The notes under the pieces were generated by a model. The model did not search any database. It was not told the origin of the DNA and saw nothing but the letters and a program-made list of their open reading frames with translations. A stretch of 37,803 nt of DNA from Paracoccaceae bacterium (GTDB lineage: Bacteria; Pseudomonadota; Alphaproteobacteria; Rhodobacterales; Rhodobacteraceae): positions 1-37,803 of the forward strand of contig PAPN01000023.1 of the NCBI GenBank assembly GCA_002708925.1. Reading direction: 5' to 3'. The position numbers were made by a program, and so were the translations under genes. Below, one piece after another: positions 27,452-36,856 of this stretch. Positions within the stretch are counted from its first letter, which is position 1; each line of letters starts with the position of its first letter.

Positions 27452-30400
27452 GTGAGCTTTCCTCTGATCTCGATCATTCTGCCTGTGTATAATGTGCAGG
27501 ATCACGTGGCGGCCTGCATCACCAGCCTGCGGGCGCAGACCTTGACGGATTTTCAGGTGCTGCTGATTGACGATGGTTCAACCGATGACAGCGCGCGCCG
27601 TGCCCGTGCCGCCATTGGCGAGGATCCGCGGTTTCAGGTGATTTCTCAGGATAACCGGGGCCTGTCAGGGGCGCGCAATGCCGGTCTGGATCTGGCACAG
27701 GGAGAGTATATCGCCTTTCTGGACAGCGATGACCGTTTCGCCCCGCAGTTTCTGGAACATATGCTGCGTGCGCTGACGGGCAGCGGGGCCGATTGGGTGG
27801 CCTGCGGGATTCAGTTCTGTTTTCCCGATGGAGCCAGCACGCGGCATTCGGCCATTCACGGGCGGGCGGCGCAGCACAGCTCGGGGCGGGTGACGCGGTT
27901 TGATCTGTCCGACTGGGGCCAGGCGATCCGGCATTTCCCCTCGGCTTGGAACAAGCTTTACCGGCGCTCTTTGATCGAGGGGCTGCGCTTCCCTGAAGGC
28001 ACCTGGTTCGAGGATCACGGGTTTTTCTATCGCGCCGCCGCGCGCACCGATCATATCGTGCATCTGGCGGAACCGCTGTATCTGCAAACCCGAGGCCGCG
28101 CCGGACAGATCACCGGCCGTGACGATGACCGGGTGTTCGAACAGTTCGATGTGCTTGAGGATATGCGCGCCCTGATGCAGGGGCACCATTCCGGCGGCCC
28201 CGCCGCCTTTGAGAAAATCGCCACCCGGCTGCTGTTCGAACGCTCGACCGCGCTGCGCGATCCCCAGCGGCGCGCGCGCTATGCCCGGGCCTGTGCCGCC
28301 TATCTGGAACAGCACGGCCTAAGCTATCGCCCAGATTGGGATCCGCATATCTCGCGCGCCTGGGCGTTGGAAATGGCCGGCGACATCCCGCTAAGCGTGA
28401 TCATTCCCTGGTCGGGTCAGGCCCTCGATCTGCTGTTGGACAGTCTGCGCGCGCTGGCCGCCCAAGGCGCGCCCGGCCGGGAAGTCCTGATCGTCTGCGA
28501 TCGTGAAAACCTGGCGGATCAGGCTCGAAAACAGGCTCTGAATCACCTCAATGTGCGGGTTTTGGTGCAGCGCGGGCGCGGCGCGGGGGCGGCGCGTAAT
28601 GCCGGGCTGGACGCGGCGCAGGGGCGCTATGTCTGCTTTTTGGATGCCGGGGACCGGCTGGCCGAAATGGCGCTGCATGACTGGGTGGATGGCGCGATCG
28701 AGGCGCAGGCGGATATGGTGGTCTCGGCCTATCTGCAAGGGATCGGCACGGGCGATACCCATTGCGGTTTTGTCGATGAGGCCTCTGTTTCGCGCGCGAA
28801 ACTGACCGAGGGGCCCTTTGCCTTTACCCCCAAAGAGGCGCTTTTGCTGGATCCGCAGGTATCGGCCAAACTGTATCGCCGGGCCTTTGTGCAAGACGCA
28901 GGCATCCGGTTCGGCACAGGGGCCCTGCCCGGCTGGCAGATGGCGCTCAAGGCGGCTCTGGCGGCGAAAACGGCGCTGTATTTCCCCTGGGCGGGGGCCG
29001 AGATTCGCCAACGCCCATTGGCGCGGCACTCCGCCGGGCAGCTGGCGCGGGGCCTGGACCGGCTGGCCCGCAGCCTGACCCCCGATCAGGCCGCGCAATT
29101 GCCGCAAGGCTGGTGGCGGCAACTGTTTGCCCGCGCTTTGTGGCAGCAGTGGTCCCGCGCGGCGCCTGCACGCGCCCGGCCGGGCAAGGCTGTCTTTGCG
29201 GCCAGCGCAGGCTGGGCGGCCTTGTGGCGGGGCAAATCGCGCCATCGCACCCCGCTGGATCCCGGAATGGGCCCCCGGATCGAACAATTGCTAAGCCTGG
29301 AGGCCCTGCTCCGGCGGCGCCCGGCTCTGGCTTGCGCCTCGCAGGCGGATGCCGGCCCCGATGATGATCTTTCACAAACTCTGCAAGGAGCGAACATGCT
29401 GTCCTTTGCCGTGCAGGAAGGCGCGCGTCTGCGCTACCGGGCGGAATTCTCGGCCCATCCTTATGCCAATATCTCATTTTATGACGCAGAGCGGGAAAAT
29501 ATCCTGTTCCACCTGTCGCTGCGCCACGATGAATCCCGCGCGGTCTGCAACCGACGCGATGGCGAAACCTGGCGCCGCGAGATCGGCCGGGCGGTTCAGC
29601 TGCCGGCCGCAGGCGTGACGGTCGATATTCTGTTCACCCCTCCCGTTGTCACCGTGAAACTGGACGGCCGCCAGGTGTTTCGGTTCGGCAAGGGGCTGCG
29701 TCGGCCGTTTCCGCAGACGGGCCGGATTGCCTATGTGGATCTGCAAGGCGGGATCACGCCGGGCGGGGTGGATATCGACGATCTGGCGCGGGTTCCGGAC
29801 AATCGCCTATATCTGAACAGCCGGCTGGAACTGCGCGCGCATCTGCGCAACTTGCCCCCCGAAACCGAATTGCACATGCAGGTAAGCGAAACAAAAGAAG
29901 CGCTGCCGGTGATCGTGCAGCCTGCCGGGGACGGTCTGGAGCTGCGCGCCTTGTTGCCGGGCCGTGTCTGGGACACGGTGCCAGCGGATATGCCGCTGGA
30001 AATCGCGGTGATGCACGCAGATGGCCGTGCGGCCTGCCCGGCCCTGTCGCTGGACCGCGCCGCGCTGGCGCAGCGTATAGATCAGAGCCTGACCCGGCTG
30101 GATCTGCGCAATGATGCCCTGACGGCGATGCAGGTTCTGGAACATATCCGCTTTGCCGGGCTGCTGGCGCAATTGTCCCCGCAGGCGCGCAGCCGGCTCA
30201 GCACGGCGCAGCGGTTTTTCAAACTGGATGATTTCCTGCTGGGCACAGACGAGAAAGCCCCCGATCTCCCTCCTCCGCCGTCTGCCGACCCCGATCCGGT
30301 GGTCGTGGCTCAGGCGCGCTTTGGGCACAGGCTGCACGCGGATCCCGCTCTGGACCCGCTGGACCTGATCCAGAGCCTGACCTCGGATATGCCCCGCGAA

Positions 30401-33400
30401 AAGCGCCCCTATCTGTATCTGGCGCTGTGCGAATATTTCTGCGATCCGGCCCGCGACTTCGAGCCCTTCCATGCGCAGTTCATAGAAGAGGGCCATGGCG
30501 GCATTCTGGCCCCTGCCCCCGGCGATATATGGAAAAACTCGGCCCTGGTGCCGTTTTTGCTGCTGGAGGGCCGCTACAAAGAGCTGGGGGATATTCTGTG
30601 GCCTCTGACCGAACCCACCAAGGACTGGATCGTGACGCCCGCCATGGCCTGGGCGCTGCGCCGGGTGATCTGGGACACATCCCTGCCCGATGACACCCGC
30701 GAGGCGGTGCTCTATGCGGGGCTGGAACTGATCCGCCAGCAGGCCTGGAACTACTGGGGACGGGCCCATTGCGTGGCGCTGACCGGGGCGGCGGTGCAGG
30801 TGGTTTTGCATCGGGATCGCTTTGCCGATTACACGCATTCCACGATTCTACAGGTCCTGCGCGAGGCCTATGGCCTGTCGCGGCAATTCTGGCAGATGCT
30901 GGAGGAGGCGCTGGCCGGGGCTCCGATCCCCGAGGCGCTGGCCCCGGCCAAAGCCGCCTTTGATATCGTGGCGCGCGCGGCAAGCACCGGGCAGGCGGAT
31001 ATGCAGACCGAACAGGCGCTGGATCTGTTCACCCGCTACGGCACGGCCGATACGCTGCGCACCCGGCGCGAGGTGCTGGGCCCGGCCGCGCAATATCTGC
31101 CCCCGGACAGCCCGCCCGATGCCGCAAGCCTGACTCTGGCCGGGGTAGACCCGCAAGAGGCCGTCCTGCGCCACATGGCCTTTCCCGGCGCGGCGGCGGT
31201 GGGGCCGGATCTGGTGGCCCTGTCGGCCCGGACAGTGCCCCAGCTTTACCCCGATGTGCCCCGCGCGCCCTATTATGCGGCGCAATTGCGGGTCAGCCGC
31301 AGCATTCAGGCGCTGCTGACGCAAGACGCGCCGATTGAGCCGGCGCAGATCCACGCCCTGAAGGATGATCTGAAGCTCTTGTCCGGCGCGCGCGATCAGT
31401 TCCTGGGTTTGGGTCTTATTTTGGCTCTGATACGGGGGGTTTTGACCCTTGGCAGCCCCTCAGAGACCCATGGTGCGGCCCTCTCGGTGCTGGCCGAGAT
31501 GGCCCAGGACATCGACCCGCAGGATCATGAGGCCCTGCAACAGGCCCCTGCCCCGCGTCTGGCGCTGATGGCCTTGCGTCAGGTGCCCAAAGCGGATGGG
31601 GCCTTGGCGCTGATGGCCGGGCTTTTGCCGCAGACAGAGGACAGCTCTGGCGCCCTGCCCCCCTGCCCCGGCGGCCTGCGGCAATCGGCTCTTTATGATA
31701 CGATCGTCACGGTGTTTTCCTGTGTGCCGAACCTGACCACCCGCATCCCGCCGATGCGCGCCGGCTGGCTGACCCTGCTCAGCGCGCTGGACATTCCCTA
31801 TGTGATCGTGGTGGGCAATGGGAACGGCCGGATCGAGGGCGACGTGCTGCATGTGGACGCCCCCGACGATTACGAGGGGCTGCCGCAGAAAACCCTGGCC
31901 ACGCTGCGCTGGGTGCATGATCACACGCCCTATGCTCATATGCTGAAAATCGACGATGATTGCTTCCTCAATGTCGAGGAATTCTTCCACTCGCTCAGCT
32001 ATCGCAAGTTTGACTATTACGGCCGGGTGCTGACGCGCAACGCCGGCCAGACCGATCGCGCCTGGCATAACGAAAAATCCACGTCCCTGCGCGGGCGGCT
32101 GGAGCTGGATAAATCACCTGAACCCTCCACCTATACCGATGGGGGCTCGGGTTATGTGATCAGCCGCACCGCCATGGCCGCCGCGATTGACGCGATGAAC
32201 AGCCCCGAGGGGCAATATCTGATCCAGGTTTCGTTCATGGAGGATAAGATGCTGGGCGATCTGCTGGCCCTGCGCGGCATCCGCCCCGCGGACGAGGATT
32301 ACCGCATCGCCATCCGCCGCCGCACCTGGGGCAAGGCCCGCCCGGTATCGCGCTGGGTGAACAGTTTCGATGCCAGCCCCGCCGCGCCCGTCAAACTGGT
32401 GCATCTGGATGCGCATGACACGCAAATTCCGGCGATGGAGACCCTGAAAACCCCGATCCTGACGCCGAAAAAAATCTGGCCCAGCTATCAGGATGTGCAA
32501 CTGGTTTACCAAAGCAACGCGCTGGAGCTGATCAGCCCTCAGGATCGGCTGGACGCCGCCCGCGAGGCCGAGGTCGCCGTGGTCGCCTGCATGCGCAATG
32601 AGATGTTCATGCTGCCGCAATTCCTGGCCCATTACCGCAAGCTGGGCGTGACCAGTTTCATGATCGTGGACAACTGTTCAGATGACGGCACGCTGGAATA
32701 CCTGCTGGATCAGCCCGACGTGGCGCTGTTTTCCGTGGATACCGATTACAACCTGTCCTACTATGGTGTGGCCTGGCAGCAGGCGATGATGGCGGGGTTC
32801 CGTGTGGGCAAATGGTCTTTGGTGGCCGATGCGGATGAATTGCTGGTCTGGCAGGAGAATCAGACCCAAACCTTGCCCGATTTGCTGAAAACCGACGATT
32901 TCCAGGGCGTGGATGCGGCGCGGATTTTCATGCTGGATATGTACCCCAAGGGGTCCCTGTCAGAGGCCACATTCGAAACCGACCCCTTTGCCGAGGCCGG
33001 CTATGTTGATCGCGAACCCTTCCTGACGAATTGGACGGGGCGGGGGCCGTTCTCTAATATGCCCACCTGGACCAGCGCCCTGCGCCACCGGCTGATTGCC
33101 GGATCGCGCACCGATCTGTTCGTGGCGCAGAAAATCGCGCTGTTGAAATATCAGCCGTGGATGCGGGTCTCGGCCGGGCTGCATTTCCTGACCGATGTGC
33201 AGCTGTCATCGCGCGAGCTGCTGTTCGCCCATTTCAAATACAACGCCGATTTCCGCCGCAAAGCCCAGGCCGAGGTCGCCCGCGGGCAGCATTTCAACGA
33301 TGCCGAGGAATACCGCAAATACCTGGCGCTGATTTCCGAAGGGCGCGACGTGATCTATGAGGACGGCCTGTCCGTGCCCTGGACGCAAGCGCCGTTTGTT

Positions 33401-33421
33401 AAGGCATTGCTGCAGGAATAG
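27452..33421 (+). CDS. Giant multi-domain glycosyltransferase (GT2-GT2-galectin-like-GT31-like-GT92-like)
   Basis: This 1989-residue protein has several domains in series. Residues 5-230 are a GT2 domain (ISIILPVYNVQDH, LIDDGSTDDS, FLDSDDRF). Residues 313-450 are a second, degenerate GT2 domain (LSVIIPW, GAGAARNAGLDAAQG, FLDAGDRL). Residues about 649-750 look like a galectin fold (LRYRAEFSAHPYANISFYD, ILFHLSLRHD, CNRRDGETWRREIG). Residues about 880-1400 are helical and unrecognised. Residues about 1411-1610 resemble GT31/Fringe (KIDDDCF near 1500, GGSGYVISRTA, MEDKMLGDLLA). Residues about 1702-1900 resemble the GT92/Glyco_tranf_2_4 group (ACMRNEMFMLPQFLAHYRKL, DADELLVW). It overlaps the end of the convergent GT4 gene by 23 bases. 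It could build several linkages of one repeat unit; specificity is unknown. Confidence 0.85.
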   Translation: MSFPLISIILPVYNVQDHVAACITSLRAQTLTDFQVLLIDDGSTDDSARRARAAIGEDPRFQVISQDNRGLSGARNAGLDLAQGEYIAFLDSDDRFAPQFLEHMLRALTGSGADWVACGIQFCFPDGASTRHSAIHGRAAQHSSGRVTRFDLSDWGQAIRHFPSAWNKLYRRSLIEGLRFPEGTWFEDHGFFYRAAARTDHIVHLAEPLYLQTRGRAGQITGRDDDRVFEQFDVLEDMRALMQGHHSGGPAAFEKIATRLLFERSTALRDPQRRARYARACAAYLEQHGLSYRPDWDPHISRAWALEMAGDIPLSVIIPWSGQALDLLLDSLRALAAQGAPGREVLIVCDRENLADQARKQALNHLNVRVLVQRGRGAGAARNAGLDAAQGRYVCFLDAGDRLAEMALHDWVDGAIEAQADMVVSAYLQGIGTGDTHCGFVDEASVSRAKLTEGPFAFTPKEALLLDPQVSAKLYRRAFVQDAGIRFGTGALPGWQMALKAALAAKTALYFPWAGAEIRQRPLARHSAGQLARGLDRLARSLTPDQAAQLPQGWWRQLFARALWQQWSRAAPARARPGKAVFAASAGWAALWRGKSRHRTPLDPGMGPRIEQLLSLEALLRRRPALACASQADAGPDDDLSQTLQGANMLSFAVQEGARLRYRAEFSAHPYANISFYDAERENILFHLSLRHDESRAVCNRRDGETWRREIGRAVQLPAAGVTVDILFTPPVVTVKLDGRQVFRFGKGLRRPFPQTGRIAYVDLQGGITPGGVDIDDLARVPDNRLYLNSRLELRAHLRNLPPETELHMQVSETKEALPVIVQPAGDGLELRALLPGRVWDTVPADMPLEIAVMHADGRAACPALSLDRAALAQRIDQSLTRLDLRNDALTAMQVLEHIRFAGLLAQLSPQARSRLSTAQRFFKLDDFLLGTDEKAPDLPPPPSADPDPVVVAQARFGHRLHADPALDPLDLIQSLTSDMPREKRPYLYLALCEYFCDPARDFEPFHAQFIEEGHGGILAPAPGDIWKNSALVPFLLLEGRYKELGDILWPLTEPTKDWIVTPAMAWALRRVIWDTSLPDDTREAVLYAGLELIRQQAWNYWGRAHCVALTGAAVQVVLHRDRFADYTHSTILQVLREAYGLSRQFWQMLEEALAGAPIPEALAPAKAAFDIVARAASTGQADMQTEQALDLFTRYGTADTLRTRREVLGPAAQYLPPDSPPDAASLTLAGVDPQEAVLRHMAFPGAAAVGPDLVALSARTVPQLYPDVPRAPYYAAQLRVSRSIQALLTQDAPIEPAQIHALKDDLKLLSGARDQFLGLGLILALIRGVLTLGSPSETHGAALSVLAEMAQDIDPQDHEALQQAPAPRLALMALRQVPKADGALALMAGLLPQTEDSSGALPPCPGGLRQSALYDTIVTVFSCVPNLTTRIPPMRAGWLTLLSALDIPYVIVVGNGNGRIEGDVLHVDAPDDYEGLPQKTLATLRWVHDHTPYAHMLKIDDDCFLNVEEFFHSLSYRKFDYYGRVLTRNAGQTDRAWHNEKSTSLRGRLELDKSPEPSTYTDGGSGYVISRTAMAAAIDAMNSPEGQYLIQVSFMEDKMLGDLLALRGIRPADEDYRIAIRRRTWGKARPVSRWVNSFDASPAAPVKLVHLDAHDTQIPAMETLKTPILTPKKIWPSYQDVQLVYQSNALELISPQDRLDAAREAEVAVVACMRNEMFMLPQFLAHYRKLGVTSFMIVDNCSDDGTLEYLLDQPDVALFSVDTDYNLSYYGVAWQQAMMAGFRVGKWSLVADADELLVWQENQTQTLPDLLKTDDFQGVDAARIFMLDMYPKGSLSEATFETDPFAEAGYVDREPFLTNWTGRGPFSNMPTWTSALRHRLIAGSRTDLFVAQKIALLKYQPWMRVSAGLHFLTDVQLSSRELLFAHFKYNADFRRKAQAEVARGQHFNDAEEYRKYLALISEGRDVIYEDGLSVPWTQAPFVKALLQE
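28786..28803. other. parS-like palindrome inside the giant glycosyltransferase gene (one mismatch)
   Basis: TGTTTCGCGCGCGAAACT differs from the other three copies only in its last base; the inner 16 bp are a perfect palindrome. It is in frame and encodes VSRAK in the second GT2 domain. It lies 17 kb from parB. Confidence 0.6.
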
Positions 33422-34916
33422 GGTCTGAAACAGGCTCTGATCCGGCGTAAACCGCGCGCAATTCATCCAGGTGCTGCGGCATCGACACCGGCGCGCGGGC
33501 CCCGGCCCAGTAGGCGGCCAGATCAATCTGCCCCGACAGGATGGCGCGCAGGCGGGCGTGGAAGGCCTCAACATCGCCGGCGCGGAACACCATTTGCGGG
33601 CAATGCGCCAATTCCTGCGCCCCGCCCAGATCGCTGGTCAGCAGCGGAATGTGCCGGGCGTGCATTTCAATCGCAACCTGAGGCAGGTTGTCATTCCACA
33701 GCACCGGGATGACGCCCAGATCCACGTTCTTCAGCAGATCATCCAGCCCGTCATGGGTATAGCCGTCGGCATAGCTGAGCCCGCCCAGACGCGCCCCCAG
33801 ATCCGAGAGCCTCTCTAACGTGCCGTCCTTGATATCGCGCGCGGCCACCACCAGGCGGATGCGTTTGGCCAGAGGCTCGGGCAGGGATTCCAGCGCCTCC
33901 AGCAGGAAAAAGAACCCCTTATCCCGGCGCATATAGCCCAGATAGGCCATGCTGAACGTGCCATCGGATTGCAGCAGGCTGGGCTTGGGCCGGGTGCGGG
34001 TGAAGCAATCGGCCTCGGCCGTGCCAATATACGAGGTCTTCAGCAGATCGCGCCGCACCCCAAAGCGCTCGGCAATATGGCCCACCGCATCCGAGACGCA
34101 CAGCACCCGGTCGCAATGATCGTTGATCATCTGCACCATCTGGGCGCGGCGCGCGGCAAAAGGCGTGCCGTCGGGGGCGCTGAGCGGGGCCAGACGGCCG
34201 GGTTTGGGCAGGGGCTTCCCCCCCCGCCGCAGCAGTTTCAGCCCCATGGCCACGCGCCGGCCCACCTTGATCGTGGGGCGGAACAGAGCCTCGAACGCTG
34301 TGGAGCCGGGCCGCAGCCCCGCAGATTTCAGATGATAAGCCAGCCCGTTGGCCAGTTTCAGCTGCTGCGCATTATGCGTATGGGGCAGGCAGTGGACGCA
34401 TGTGCGCCCCTGATCGAAATCCGTGCAGGTTTCGCGTTCCTGATGCCACAGGTTCACCTGCGGGCAGAACGGATAATAATTGTGCAGAGACAGGATCACG
34501 CGGGTATCGGGCCAGATGGATTTCAGATCCAGCGCCTGAACGGGCAGGCCTTCCAGATTGTTGAAATGCACCACGTCATAGGGGCCGGTGGCGTCGATGA
34601 AATCATGCAGCGCCCGCAAGGTCGCGTCATCGCGCAGCTGGCTGGCCTGACCAAAGGAATGATGCGCGGGCGACAGCACCCCCGAGTTGACGATCTCATA
34701 GCGGCGATGGCGGTCCTGGGCGGGCCCGTGGCGCATCTGTTCCCAGCGCGGCACCCGCCGCAGCAGATCATAGGAAATCCCCGAGGACAGAAAGGTGGCC
34801 TTGATCCCGTCCTGCCGGTCCAGTTCCTTCAGGACATTGCGCTGATACTGAGTCACCCCGCCGCCGCGGTTCTCGTCGTCCAGATAGTCGACCCAGTTAT
34901 AGTAGAGGATCCTCAT
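33399..34916 (-). CDS. Family 4 glycosyltransferase (GT-B fold)
   Basis: This 505-residue protein begins MRILYYNWVDYLDDENRGGG, a GT4-type N-terminus with a glycine-rich acceptor loop (GGGVTQYQRNV). DVVHFNNLEGLP and ILSLHNYYPFCPQ are typical of the N-terminal Rossmann domain, and a CxxC-like pair (TCVHCLPH) is present. The C-terminal domain has MAYLGYMRRDKGFFFLLEAL and the sugar-nucleotide-binding VIPVLWNDNLPQVAIEMHARHIPLL, whose E in place of ExxxxxE is partial. It overlaps the upstream sulfotransferase-like gene by four bases (ATGA) and is co-transcribed with it. Linkage is unknown. Confidence 0.88.
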   Translation of the reverse strand: MRILYYNWVDYLDDENRGGGVTQYQRNVLKELDRQDGIKATFLSSGISYDLLRRVPRWEQMRHGPAQDRHRRYEIVNSGVLSPAHHSFGQASQLRDDATLRALHDFIDATGPYDVVHFNNLEGLPVQALDLKSIWPDTRVILSLHNYYPFCPQVNLWHQERETCTDFDQGRTCVHCLPHTHNAQQLKLANGLAYHLKSAGLRPGSTAFEALFRPTIKVGRRVAMGLKLLRRGGKPLPKPGRLAPLSAPDGTPFAARRAQMVQMINDHCDRVLCVSDAVGHIAERFGVRRDLLKTSYIGTAEADCFTRTRPKPSLLQSDGTFSMAYLGYMRRDKGFFFLLEALESLPEPLAKRIRLVVAARDIKDGTLERLSDLGARLGGLSYADGYTHDGLDDLLKNVDLGVIPVLWNDNLPQVAIEMHARHIPLLTSDLGGAQELAHCPQMVFRAGDVEAFHARLRAILSGQIDLAAYWAGARAPVSMPQHLDELRAVYAGSEPVSDPIPAAMP

Positions 34917-36004
34917 TTCTTTGGCCTGGGGTCCAGGGCCAGGTGCTGCTCTAGCCGGTGCAGCCTGTCATGAAGACCTGCGTTTTCCTTGGTCATGCGC
35001 TGGCGCAGCGCGTGCAGCTCGTTCAGCAACATCCCGGTCATGTGCCAGATCTGGCGGTCGGTTTCCGGTTCGGGCCGGGGCAGATCCGCGCCCAAAGTCC
35101 CGACCAGATCGGGCCCGGCGCCGGGGATCAGGGCCTGGAGATTTTCCAACCCCGCAACCGCCTGGCTGCGGACCTGCGCGAAATCTCCGGCGGGCGCACC
35201 GGCGTCCTCTTGCTGCCGTTCGTTGAATTTCTGGCTCCGGATCACTGTCCAGTCGATGACATCCTTGGGGATGCCCGCATTCTGCATCATCCGCACCAGC
35301 TCCAGGGTGCTGTCATCCATGCGCGGGTTCGGATCGATCAGTGGCAGACTGACCCCGTCATCGGGCAGCTCAACCCCGAAGAGCGACAGGAAATCGCGAT
35401 AGAGACTGTCATCATGGCGGCTGGCTTCGTCATAAGAGCGCAGGATCAGCGCTTCGGGGCCGAAAATCTCGGCCCAGGGTTTCAGCGCCAGGGCGTAATC
35501 ATAGTGCACCGGCTCGATCACCTGGGTCACGGCCGTGTTGAAATCCGGCACCCTGACGCCCATTTTCACCAGCTGGTTATACCAGGACCGCAGATGGCTT
35601 GCGGGGGGGCGCAGATAGGCGATGACCCGGATCTGCAGATCCTGAGCATAGGTCGTCACGATGGATTTCAGCCGTTCTGCGGCCTCGGGGACATTACCCA
35701 GGCGCGCGAATTCCTCGGAGCTGACAATCATCCGGCCAGAGGGGCTGGTGCGGGTTTCGGCGAACAATTCCTGCCACAGGGTTTCAGGGGCAACGGGGTT
35801 ATCATAGCCATGCATCAGCCGGGTCACCCCTGCCGCCTTATAAAGCGCAAAAGCATAGATCGAGTGTTTGCCCAGATGGCGCCGCTGCGCACCATAGGCC
35901 AGATCATGATTGGCCAGGAATTCGGGATTGTTGGACAAAAGCGCCTGAAGCGCCGTCGTGCCGGTCTTGAAATGACCGATATGGAGATAGAGTGTCTTTG
36001 TCAT
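34913..36004 (-). CDS. Sulfotransferase-like protein with a coiled-coil tail
   Basis: This 363-residue protein opens MTKTLYLHIGHFKTGTTALQ, where GHFKTGTT is the phosphosulfate-type loop of sulfotransferases. The 3'-phosphate-type region is IRVIAYLRPPASHLRSWYNQLV. The last 60 residues (MTGMLLNELHALRQRM ... HDRLHRLEQHL) form a probable coiled coil. ATG 36004 follows AGGTGG by about 7 bases. It is the first gene of a two-gene unit with the GT4 gene (ATGA overlap), suggesting that one adds a sugar and the other a sulfate to the same glycan. Confidence 0.8.
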   Translation of the reverse strand: MTKTLYLHIGHFKTGTTALQALLSNNPEFLANHDLAYGAQRRHLGKHSIYAFALYKAAGVTRLMHGYDNPVAPETLWQELFAETRTSPSGRMIVSSEEFARLGNVPEAAERLKSIVTTYAQDLQIRVIAYLRPPASHLRSWYNQLVKMGVRVPDFNTAVTQVIEPVHYDYALALKPWAEIFGPEALILRSYDEASRHDDSLYRDFLSLFGVELPDDGVSLPLIDPNPRMDDSTLELVRMMQNAGIPKDVIDWTVIRSQKFNERQQEDAGAPAGDFAQVRSQAVAGLENLQALIPGAGPDLVGTLGADLPRPEPETDRQIWHMTGMLLNELHALRQRMTKENAGLHDRLHRLEQHLALDPRPKK

Positions 36005-36038
36005 CTGCGTACCACCTGCTGATCGTGATCCGCAGGCC

Positions 36039-36614
36039 TTACCCTACGCTGGCGGCCTGGGCCGAGGCAGACCGGAACCCGCGCCCGGCTTCGACAACGA
36101 AAAGGCGCATGTCATGCAATGTCAGGGAAAAGGCCTGGCACGGCAGGGGAATGACCAGGGTATGAAAGGCCTCCTGGATCAGCGGATCGCCCGGTTCGAC
36201 CGTATGCAGCAGGGTCGAGATCTGGCGGCCCTCGCCTTTTACGTCCAGGCCGTCCTGCCAGTAGGTGTCACCATGGTTTTCCTCAAGCGCCGAGCGGCAA
36301 AACGGCGCGCTGTAGAAGGCTCTGGCGCTTTCGGTTTCGAACACGATCCCCAGCACATCACCGACCTTCAGAGCCCCCTGGCCCAGCCCGATATTGAGGG
36401 AAAACCAGCGCGGCTCTTGCGACACCTGGGCCTCCAGGGCCAGCAGCATGTTTGCATCGGTCTGGGCTGTCAGCTCGACGCGGCCGTCTTCATCATCCCA
36501 GCTGACATAGATTTCAGGGCTTAAATGTGCATTGTTTTCAATCAGTAGATCGTCTTGATTGGCGCGGCATGTGGAAATGACATCCGCGGTAAAGGTCTCA
36601 ATAGAATGCGACAT
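36039..36614 (-). CDS. Protein of unknown function, probably a beta-sandwich
   Basis: I do not recognise this 191-residue protein. It is strand-rich (IYVSWDDEDGRVELTAQT, WFSLNIGLGQGALKVGDVLGIVFE, FSLTLHDMRLFVVEAGRG), without a signal peptide or membrane segment. A carbohydrate-binding beta-sandwich is conceivable but nothing proves it. The ATG at 36614 has only a weak ribosome site. It lies 34 bases upstream of the sulfotransferase-like gene on the same strand and may lead that transcript. Confidence 0.6.
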   Translation of the reverse strand: MSHSIETFTADVISTCRANQDDLLIENNAHLSPEIYVSWDDEDGRVELTAQTDANMLLALEAQVSQEPRWFSLNIGLGQGALKVGDVLGIVFETESARAFYSAPFCRSALEENHGDTYWQDGLDVKGEGRQISTLLHTVEPGDPLIQEAFHTLVIPLPCQAFSLTLHDMRLFVVEAGRGFRSASAQAASVG

Positions 36615-36856
36615 GAAAATTTCCCATCTTTTCAGCCGTTACAGCAGGAAAACAAATACAAGGCAAGCTGCTTGGCTTCAAAATGGCTGTGGGCGCAGAA
36701 TATGCGCGAATTAGGCGCAGGATAGCGGCAGGGCCGCAAAACGACCGTTTGTTGCGCGGATTTCGTGAATACCCGCACCAGTCGGTTGAAGGCCCAGCAC
36801 AACCCGCCTAAACAGAAATGAATAGAGCCTGTTAATGCGCCAAAGGATTTTTTCTC

